Shown piece by piece: positions 21,117 to 26,668 of a DNA stretch of 26,668 nt (position 1 is its first letter; every line of letters begins with the position of its first letter). Location: contig JAQTTF010000005.1 in the NCBI GenBank assembly GCA_028710915.1, positions 1-26,668 of the forward strand, written 5' to 3'. A program made the translations under genes and the position numbers. The notes under the pieces were generated by a model. The model did not search any database. It had not been told where the DNA came from and was given only the letters and a program-made list of their open reading frames with translations. The DNA comes from Minisyncoccota bacterium. Lineage in GTDB: Bacteria > Patescibacteriota > Minisyncoccia > Phycocordibacterales > JAQTLZ01.

Positions 21117-22789
21117 AAGAAACTTTAGAAATTCTTGTTGAAAAAGCTCTGCGGGCACTTTCCATAGAAATGGAGAGCATTTCTTTTGAACACCCGGACG
21201 AGATGTCACACGGAGACTATTCCACGAACATTGCACTCGTTCTCGCAAAAAAGCTTGCCAAAAATCCTCGAGATATTGCAAATCAGATTGTAGTTGAAAT
21301 ACAGGAGAATCCTTTTCCAAAAGAGATCTCAAAAGTGGAAGTTGCCGGAGCGGGATTTATTAACTTCTATCTTTCACAAAAATATTTTGCCGACGGAGTG
21401 AAAGATATTCTGAAACAAGGCAAAAAATTCGGACAGAGTAAAATCGGCGCGAAGAAGAAAGTGCTAGTTGAATACTCTTCACCAAATATTGCAAAACCTT
21501 TTACTGTCGGGCATCTCCGCTCGACCGTCATTGGCGATGCTGTCGCGAATATTTCTCTAGCCTGCGGCTACAAAGTGATTCGAGATAATCACCTTGGAGA
21601 CTGGGGAACACAATTTGGAAAGGTGATTGTCGCAATCAAGAAGTGGGGAGACGAATCGATGATTGAGAAGAGCAAAAATCCAGTAAAAGATTTGGTTGAT
21701 TTGTATGTAAAATTTCATGACGAAGCTGAAAAGGACGCGACGCTTTCCGAAGAGGCTCGAGAATGGTTTTTGAAACTCGAAAAAGGAGATAAAGAAGCAA
21801 AAAGAATTTGGAAGAAATGTATTGATTGGTCAATGCTTGAATTCGAAAAAATCTATAAGCGGCTTGGAGTGCATTTTGACACAACACTTGGCGAGTCTTT
21901 TTTCAAAGATAAAACTGGCGCAGTCTATGAAGAGCTTGAAGCAAAAAAACTTATGCGGGAGAGCGAAGGCGCACGGGTGGTATTTTTTGAAGATGAAAAA
22001 CTCCCTCCTCTTATTGTAAAGAAAACAAATGATACGACTATCTACGCAGCACGAGACTTGGCGGCGGATTTGTATCGAAAAGAAAAATATGGAGCGGGGC
22101 TCAAAATCATAAATGAAGTTGGTTCCGAACAGACGCTTTATTTCCGACAAATATATGAGGTGGAAAAAATGCTTGGTTGGTTTGCCGAAGGCGAGCGCGT
22201 GCACGTAATGCATGGGCTTTACAGATTTGAAGATGGAAAGATGAGTACGCGAAAGGGAAATGTCATTTGGCTTGAAGATATTCTTGATGAGGCGGTGAAG
22301 CGAGCGGGGGAAGTAAACCCGGAATGTGCAGATATTGTGGGAATTGGAGCAATAAAATTTAATGATCTTCGCAGAAACAGCAAACAAGATATTGTCTTCA
22401 AATGGGAAGATGTCTTGAATCTCACTGGTGATTCTGGCCCATATATTCAATACTCAGCAGTCCGTTCGAGATCTGTGCTTACAAAAGCAGAAGAGGAAGG
22501 AGTGAAAGAATCATTGAAAGTTGTGCCTGAAAAAGATTTTGGCGTGGAAAGACTCATCGGACGATTTCCTGAAGTGGTAGAACGAGCATGCGGGGAATAC
22601 GCTCCGCATTATATTGCAACGTATCTCATTGAGCTCTCTGCGGCATTCAATGGGTTTTATGGAAGAGAAAAAATTGTCGACGCGACAGATGAATTCTCTC
22701 CTTACAAAGTTGCGCTTTCACACGCCGTCTCGATTGTCCTCGAAAACGGTCTTACTCTTTTGGGCATACAAGTGCCTTCTAAAATGTAA
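21113..22789 (+). CDS. argS: Arginyl-tRNA synthetase
   Basis: A 558-residue class I synthetase that charges tRNA-Arg. Seen: the N-terminal Add1-type tRNA-binding domain (HGDYSTNIALVLAKK), the HIGH-region segment YSSPNIAKPFTVGHLRST (121-138) where the first His of the motif is Thr (T131), DNHLGDWGTQFGK, the editing-free Rossmann core with VGSEQTLYFRQ, a KMSTRKG motif (376-382), and the DALR-type anticodon-binding domain at the end (SGPYIQYSAVR, YLIELSAAFNGFY). KMSK-like sequences are commonly degenerate in ArgRS, but this one is intact. It overlaps the HD gene by four bases and is followed after one base by a small unknown gene. Confidence 0.95.
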   Translation: MKETLEILVEKALRALSIEMESISFEHPDEMSHGDYSTNIALVLAKKLAKNPRDIANQIVVEIQENPFPKEISKVEVAGAGFINFYLSQKYFADGVKDILKQGKKFGQSKIGAKKKVLVEYSSPNIAKPFTVGHLRSTVIGDAVANISLACGYKVIRDNHLGDWGTQFGKVIVAIKKWGDESMIEKSKNPVKDLVDLYVKFHDEAEKDATLSEEAREWFLKLEKGDKEAKRIWKKCIDWSMLEFEKIYKRLGVHFDTTLGESFFKDKTGAVYEELEAKKLMRESEGARVVFFEDEKLPPLIVKKTNDTTIYAARDLAADLYRKEKYGAGLKIINEVGSEQTLYFRQIYEVEKMLGWFAEGERVHVMHGLYRFEDGKMSTRKGNVIWLEDILDEAVKRAGEVNPECADIVGIGAIKFNDLRRNSKQDIVFKWEDVLNLTGDSGPYIQYSAVRSRSVLTKAEEEGVKESLKVVPEKDFGVERLIGRFPEVVERACGEYAPHYIATYLIELSAAFNGFYGREKIVDATDEFSPYKVALSHAVSIVLENGLTLLGIQVPSKM

Positions 22790-22790
22790 T

Positions 22791-23039
22791 ATGGATAAAG
22801 AAACAATTCAAAATCAGGAGTCGGTGGAAGACGCAGGTGATGAAGAAATCGTCTCAGCACTCATAAAACACATTGTCGGCCCCTGTGAATCTGTTGTGAA
22901 TGGTAAAGTGTTTAATATAAGAGATTTTTATCTTGGACAAGCGAGAGAACTGCTTGATCCGGCTAATAAAAAAAGAGTAAAAGATCCAGAGCAAATAAAG
23001 AGATTGAGACAAATTATCCAAATAGCCGAACCCTCGTAA
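22791..23039 (+). CDS. Small hypothetical protein, 82 residues
   Basis: I do not recognise the family. The sequence is acidic at the start (MDKETIQNQESVEDAGDEEIV), then alternates predicted helices (SALIKHIVG, IRDFYLGQARELLD) and ends with KRLRQIIQIAEPS. There are no membrane segments. The ATG at 22791 lies one base after the argS stop, and maf begins eight bases after its end, so it is a genuine operon member; the frame is open upstream only inside argS. No SD. Small size and operon position suggest a housekeeping accessory protein, but nothing more can be said. Confidence 0.6.
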   Translation: MDKETIQNQESVEDAGDEEIVSALIKHIVGPCESVVNGKVFNIRDFYLGQARELLDPANKKRVKDPEQIKRLRQIIQIAEPS

Positions 23040-23047
23040 AGAGTTTT

Positions 23048-23626
23048 ATGAAAAAAATTGTTCTTGCCTCAAGTTCCCCGCGCCGAAAAGAGCTTTTTTC
23101 GAAGCTCGGCGTTCCGTTTGAAGTTGTGCCGAGTGATTTCAATGAAGTTCTTGATCCGAAAATTTCGCCTAGAGAACTCGCAATGAAACTTGCTTTGGGA
23201 AAAGCGAGAGCCGTCACTTATAAATTTCCCGACGCAATTATTATCGGGGCGGATACGATTGTCGCGGATGAAGAAGGTGTTTTAGGAAAACCGAAAACCC
23301 CAGAAGAAGCTGGCGCGATGCTTCGGCGTCTTTCCGGGAAAACTCACTCGGTATTTACGGGTTTTACTGTGATGGACTCAAAGACGAAAAAAACTGTTTC
23401 GGATGTCTGCGAATCAAAAGTCACTTTCAAAACTCTCGATCCTGCAGAGATCGAGAAATATATTGTAACTGGCGAGCCACTTGAAATGGCTGGAGCGTAT
23501 GCGATCCAAAGCGGCGCGAAAGACCTAATTGAGAAATATGAAGGAGACTATAATAATATCGTAGGCCTTCCTCTTATGCTTCTTCGGCACGCTTTAAAGC
23601 TCTTCGGTATTGATATTGTGAAATAA
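23048..23626 (+). CDS. maf: Maf-family nucleoside triphosphate pyrophosphatase
   Basis: A 192-residue Maf/YhdE-type house-cleaning pyrophosphatase that hydrolyses non-canonical or excess nucleotides such as dTTP, UTP or modified pyrimidine nucleotides to monophosphates. Seen: LASSSPRRKELF (6-17), the metal-binding GADTIVADEEGVLGKP (66-81), the LSGKTHSVFTGF segment, TGEPLEMAGAYAIQ and GDYNNIVGLPL near the end. Length is typical. It closes the HD-argS-unknown-maf operon. A dTTP/UTP type is likely from the family pattern but not certain. Confidence 0.93.
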   Translation: MKKIVLASSSPRRKELFSKLGVPFEVVPSDFNEVLDPKISPRELAMKLALGKARAVTYKFPDAIIIGADTIVADEEGVLGKPKTPEEAGAMLRRLSGKTHSVFTGFTVMDSKTKKTVSDVCESKVTFKTLDPAEIEKYIVTGEPLEMAGAYAIQSGAKDLIEKYEGDYNNIVGLPLMLLRHALKLFGIDIVK

Positions 23627-23657
23627 ACATTGTCTGGTTTGCGCGCAAATTATAACC

Positions 23658-23666
23658 TGGTAGTAT
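23658..23666 (+). promoter_or_regulatory. Extended -10 promoter giving a leaderless mRNA
   Basis: TGG-TAGTAT is followed after seven bases by the ATG at 23674. A weak -35-like TTGCGC lies 16 bases further upstream. Confidence 0.5.
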
Positions 23667-23673
23667 TAAATCT

Positions 23674-24153
23674 ATGGAAGGAGATTATGAAAAAGTAGAT
23701 CTGGAGAAAAATGCGCCTCCAGCGGTTCCTCATCATCACTTTCGACCTCATTATTACGGGGGAATTGTGAGACAGGCGCTTTTTGCCATTGGTATCATTA
23801 TGATTATTGGTATGCCGGTTTTTGTCGATAAGATCAATTTCAGCGGGTTTTTTCTTCTTCTCGTTATCCTTGCCGTAAATCTTTTCGCGGGACTTACTAA
23901 TCCGAGACAGCTTCAAGTTATCTTAGGCGATTTTATTATTTCTCTCATCGGACTTGTGTTTTTTGAGCTCATCGCCTTTTTTTACTACGCAGCTTTTCAT
24001 ACTGCAGATCTTTATTTTTGGTTTAACCAGCTTCTCGTTGTTCTTTTCTTCGTTTCTCTTTATTTTAGTGTAAAAACATTTCGAGGCATGACAACTGACC
24101 ATACAACTCCAGAAGAAGAACAACAGAAGAAGGGCATAGAGAAAGATTTATAA
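23674..24153 (+). CDS. Four-helix membrane protein, unknown
   Basis: A 159-residue membrane protein with four visible hydrophobic helices: about 31-50 (IVRQALFAIGIIMIIGMPVF), 57-73, 84-110 and 116-135. The N-terminal 25 residues are soluble, with a histidine run (VPHHHFRPH), and the C-terminus is short and charged (TPEEEQQKKGIEKDL), so both ends are probably cytoplasmic. I do not recognise a named family; the architecture resembles small CPR membrane proteins of unknown role. Leaderless promoter, no SD, monocistronic, with a small hairpin after the stop. Confidence 0.68.
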   Translation: MEGDYEKVDLEKNAPPAVPHHHFRPHYYGGIVRQALFAIGIIMIIGMPVFVDKINFSGFFLLLVILAVNLFAGLTNPRQLQVILGDFIISLIGLVFFELIAFFYYAAFHTADLYFWFNQLLVVLFFVSLYFSVKTFRGMTTDHTTPEEEQQKKGIEKDL

Positions 24154-24156
24154 ACT

Positions 24157-24210
24157 GGCTCGTAGAGAGCCTCTTCTTATGTTAAAATTGCCTAATTACA
24201 GGCGATTTTT
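24157..24210 (+). terminator. Two short hairpins between the membrane gene and ileS
   Basis: GGCTC/GAGCC (24157-24171) is followed by TCTTCTT, and ATTGCCT/AGGCGAT (24187-24206, one wobble) by a T-run. The second fits better as a terminator for upstream transcription than as an ileS attenuator, since the ileS start is predicted inside it. Confidence 0.45.
24180..24188 (+). promoter_or_regulatory. Extended -10 promoter of ileS
   Basis: TGT-TAAAAT; predicted start near 24195 leaves a leader of about 21 bases to the ATG at 24216. No SD and no room for a T-box. Confidence 0.4.
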
Positions 24211-24215
24211 CGTAT

Positions 24216-26668
24216 ATGGCTTCGGAAGACCAAGAAAAAAATAAAAAAAGTCCTATTGCGCTTCGAGAGGAAGAGGTGCTTCGATTTTGGCAGGAAAATA
24301 AAATTTTTGAGAAAAGTAAAAAAGAACGCGAGCATTCGCCCGAGTATGTTTTCTATGACGGCCCGCCATTTGCCACAGGATTGCCCCATTTCGGGCATAT
24401 TCTTGGAAGCACGATCAAAGATGCGGTGCCTCGCTATCAGACGATGCGAGGAAAGCGAGTGGACAGGCGTTGGGGCTGGGATTGCCATGGGTTGCCGATC
24501 GAAAATATCGTTGAAAAAGATTTGAAAGTGTCCGGCAAGAAACAGATTGAAGAAATCGGCATTGAAAAATTCAATGAATATGCTCGGAGCAAAGTCTTGG
24601 GCTATGTGCATGATTGGAAAAAAACTGTTGATCGAATCGGCCGATGGGTGGATTTTGATGGTTCGTATAAGACGATGGACAACACATTCATTGAGTCAGT
24701 CTGGTTTGCGCTCGGTGAGATGAATAAGAAAGGATTGCTGTATGAAGGCACTCGCGTTTTGCCGTATTGCCCGCGTTGTGAGACTCCGATCGCCAACTCC
24801 GAAATTGCAATGGATGGAAGCTATAAAGATATCAATGATATCTCTGCATATGTGAAGTTTGAGCTTCTAGATGAGCCTGGAACATTTGTACTTGCATGGA
24901 CGACGACCCCGTGGACTTTGCCGGGTAATTTTGCTTTGGCGGTAAATCCGAAAATTAAATATGTAAAAGTAAAAATTGAGAATGGAATATTTGTTCTTGC
25001 AAAAGATCGGATCGTAGCATTGAAAGATAAGCCGTATGAAATTGTCGAAGAATTTGAGGCAAAGAAAATTATTGGCAAATCATATAAACCACTTTTCCCG
25101 TATTTCACCGAGAAAAATTTCCCAAACAAAGAGCGTGCTTGGAAAATTTATGGAGCGGAATTTGTTACAACGACTGATGGAACCGGTGTAGTGCACATTG
25201 CGCCAGGATACGGAGAGGACGATATGAATCTCTCCAAGAAAGAAAATATTCCATTCATTCATCATGTCGGCAGTGATGGGAAATTTACTGCGGATGTCAC
25301 TGATTTTGCGGGACATTCCGTCAAGCCGAAACCGACCGAAGAGGAGCCGAAGCTTCACCAGTCTGGCGATGTCCTGATTATAAAATATCTCGCCTCACAT
25401 GGAACTCTTTTTGCGAAAGAAAGTATTCTTCACTCATATCCTCACTGTTTTCGATGTGAGACTCCGCTTTATTATTACGCAATTCCAGCATGGTTTATTA
25501 AAATCCAAGACCTCAAGAAAAAACTTTTTAAACTGAACAAAAAAATCGACTGGATTCCCGAACACTTGAAAGAGGGAAGATTTGCTAAAAGTATGGAAGG
25601 TGCGCCGGACTGGAATATTTCCCGCAATCGCTACTGGGCATCGCCCTTGCCTATTTGGAAATGCGCTTCGTGTAAAAAAATCGAAATCATTTCCTCACTT
25701 TCCGAGCTTCGAGCAAAAACTTCTCGAGGCAACCGTTATTTTCTTGTCCGACATGGACAGGCAGAATCGAATCTGACAGGGCTTGTAAGCTGCAAGCCGG
25801 ATGATCCGTATCATCTTACCGAAAAGGGAAGACAGGAAGTTCTTGAAACTGTAAATAAACTTAAAAAAGCAAAAATCGATATTGTTTTTGTTTCTGATTA
25901 TGTTCGCACGCGTGAGACAGCGGAAATTATTTGTGAAGTGCTTAAGATTTCTTCCGATAAAGTTATCATCGACAAGAGGCTTCGTGAGGATAATATCGGA
26001 GTCTACCAGGGCAGGACATGGAAAGAATACCAAGATGAATATCCATTCCTTGAGCGATTTGTTAAAAGTCCTGAAGGGGGAGAAACACTTGCGGATGTGA
26101 AGAAACGCTCCGGAGATTTTATGTTTGATATTGATTCACGATATTCTGGCAAAAATATCCTTGTGGTGAGCCATGATACTCCGATGACTATGCTTGTATC
26201 TTCAGCGGAAGGTTGGACAAAAGATGAGATTTTTCAATCACACGAAAGAAAAATACATCAGCCATTTTATTTCGGTGAAGCAGAGTTTCGAGAAATTTCC
26301 TTTTCTCCGTATCCGCACAATGCTGATTATGAGCTCGACTTTCATCGTCCGTATATTGATTCCATAAAATGGAAATGCGAATGCGGGGGAGAAGTGGCGA
26401 GAATTCCAGAAGTTATTGATTGCTGGTTTGAGTCTGCTTCAATGCCTTTTGCTGCAAATCATTTTCCTTTTGAGAATAAGGAGTGGTTCAAGAAACATTT
26501 TCCGGCAGATTTTGTTTCCGAATATATAGCGCAGACCAGGACATGGTTCTACTACATGCTTGTTGTGTCTGCGATTCTTTTTGATAAAGCGCCGTTTGAA
26601 CATATCGTGACGACAGGGAATGTGTTAGCAGAAGACGGACAGAAAATGTCTAAGTCGAAAGGGAATTT
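24216..26668 (+). CDS. ileS: Isoleucyl-tRNA synthetase with inserted histidine-phosphatase domain, 3' end missing
   Basis: An uninterrupted 817-codon frame leaving the window. IleRS parts: YDGPPFATGLPHFGH (HIGH motif as HFGH) of the eukaryote/archaeon-like IleS2 type, WDCHGLP, a CP1 editing domain with WTTTPWTLP and GVVHIAPGYGEDD, WNISRNRYWASPLPIW, DCWFESASMPFA, and KMSKS (810-814). Between SLSEL (about 500) and DYELDFHRPYID (about 705) lies a domain of roughly 190-200 residues not normal for IleRS: FLVRHGQAESN (R512, H513), RLRED (E591) and VVSHDTP (H653), the catalytic set of the histidine phosphatase/phosphoglycerate mutase-like superfamily. Cys pairs flank it: C483/C486 before, C721/C723 after, so it splits a four-Cys zinc site. 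The anticodon domain is off the end. IleRS activity is near certain; what the phosphatase does is unknown. Confidence 0.92.
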   Translation, partial: MASEDQEKNKKSPIALREEEVLRFWQENKIFEKSKKEREHSPEYVFYDGPPFATGLPHFGHILGSTIKDAVPRYQTMRGKRVDRRWGWDCHGLPIENIVEKDLKVSGKKQIEEIGIEKFNEYARSKVLGYVHDWKKTVDRIGRWVDFDGSYKTMDNTFIESVWFALGEMNKKGLLYEGTRVLPYCPRCETPIANSEIAMDGSYKDINDISAYVKFELLDEPGTFVLAWTTTPWTLPGNFALAVNPKIKYVKVKIENGIFVLAKDRIVALKDKPYEIVEEFEAKKIIGKSYKPLFPYFTEKNFPNKERAWKIYGAEFVTTTDGTGVVHIAPGYGEDDMNLSKKENIPFIHHVGSDGKFTADVTDFAGHSVKPKPTEEEPKLHQSGDVLIIKYLASHGTLFAKESILHSYPHCFRCETPLYYYAIPAWFIKIQDLKKKLFKLNKKIDWIPEHLKEGRFAKSMEGAPDWNISRNRYWASPLPIWKCASCKKIEIISSLSELRAKTSRGNRYFLVRHGQAESNLTGLVSCKPDDPYHLTEKGRQEVLETVNKLKKAKIDIVFVSDYVRTRETAEIICEVLKISSDKVIIDKRLREDNIGVYQGRTWKEYQDEYPFLERFVKSPEGGETLADVKKRSGDFMFDIDSRYSGKNILVVSHDTPMTMLVSSAEGWTKDEIFQSHERKIHQPFYFGEAEFREISFSPYPHNADYELDFHRPYIDSIKWKCECGGEVARIPEVIDCWFESASMPFAANHFPFENKEWFKKHFPADFVSEYIAQTRTWFYYMLVVSAILFDKAPFEHIVTTGNVLAEDGQKMSKSKGN

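Noticed and set aside
24187..24210. Attenuator or T-box controlling ileS
   Set aside because: The predicted transcription start lies inside the hairpin and the leader is only about 21 bases, too short for a T-box; better read as a terminator for upstream transcription.
1..26668. CRISPR array, tRNA or rRNA genes, transposase, integrase or phage genes
   Set aside because: No regularly spaced repeats, cloverleaf-like sequences or recognisable mobility proteins were seen; the only mobile-like unit is the GIY-YIG cassette.

Overview
The window reads as chromosomal DNA of a small-genome bacterium, most likely a Patescibacteria/CPR member of the Parcubacteria. The support is indirect: short intergenic spaces, many genes without a Shine-Dalgarno (SD) sequence, a eukaryote/archaeon-like IleRS, a small GIY-YIG nuclease gene, and rplK ending in a terminator with no rplA behind it (loss of uL1 is known in one large Parcubacteria group). 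There is no rRNA, tRNA, CRISPR array or transposase, and no gene-free stretch longer than about 205 bases.

Layout. 1-3432: end of a polysaccharide deacetylase, then a PIF1-type helicase joined by a TAATG overlap to a beta-lactamase-fold serine hydrolase. 3480-4514 (minus strand): a membrane fatty acid desaturase. 4649-6535: an unknown gene and pyrF. 6658-9234: alpha/beta hydrolase, DedA membrane protein, a 71-residue winged-helix-like protein and a PAP2 phosphatase. 9258-10994: folD and a SIMPL protein. 11118-12623: secE-nusG-rplK, with a GIY-YIG gene flanked by inverted repeats sitting between nusG and rplK. 12716-18977: a membrane-anchored unknown, folA (minus), CYTH-dcd-thyA, a cytidine-deaminase-like gene with a very strong leader hairpin, and glyA-tmk. 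19090-20445: biotin carboxylase accC. 20526-23626: HD hydrolase-argS-unknown-maf operon. 23674-26668: a four-helix membrane protein and ileS, which runs off the window.

How the genes work together. folA, thyA, glyA, tmk, dcd and folD supply nearly the whole thymidylate and one-carbon cycle within about 10 kb; the deaminase-like protein, HD hydrolase and Maf fit a wider role in nucleotide supply and clean-up. The desaturase, PAP2, DedA and accC point to lipid handling, which is notable because CPR bacteria usually lack fatty acid synthesis.

Two expression styles alternate. Most genes have no SD; several have an extended -10 box only 6-7 bases before the ATG and should give leaderless mRNAs. 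A second set (desaturase, pyrF, the winged-helix gene, the deaminase-like gene, accC) are single-gene units with a GGAGG-like SD, a leader and their own hairpin terminator; in four of them a stem-loop starts almost exactly at the predicted transcription start. The most unusual single object is ileS: a complete histidine-phosphatase domain with an RHG motif is inserted between the two halves of a zinc-binding Cys cluster of the synthetase.
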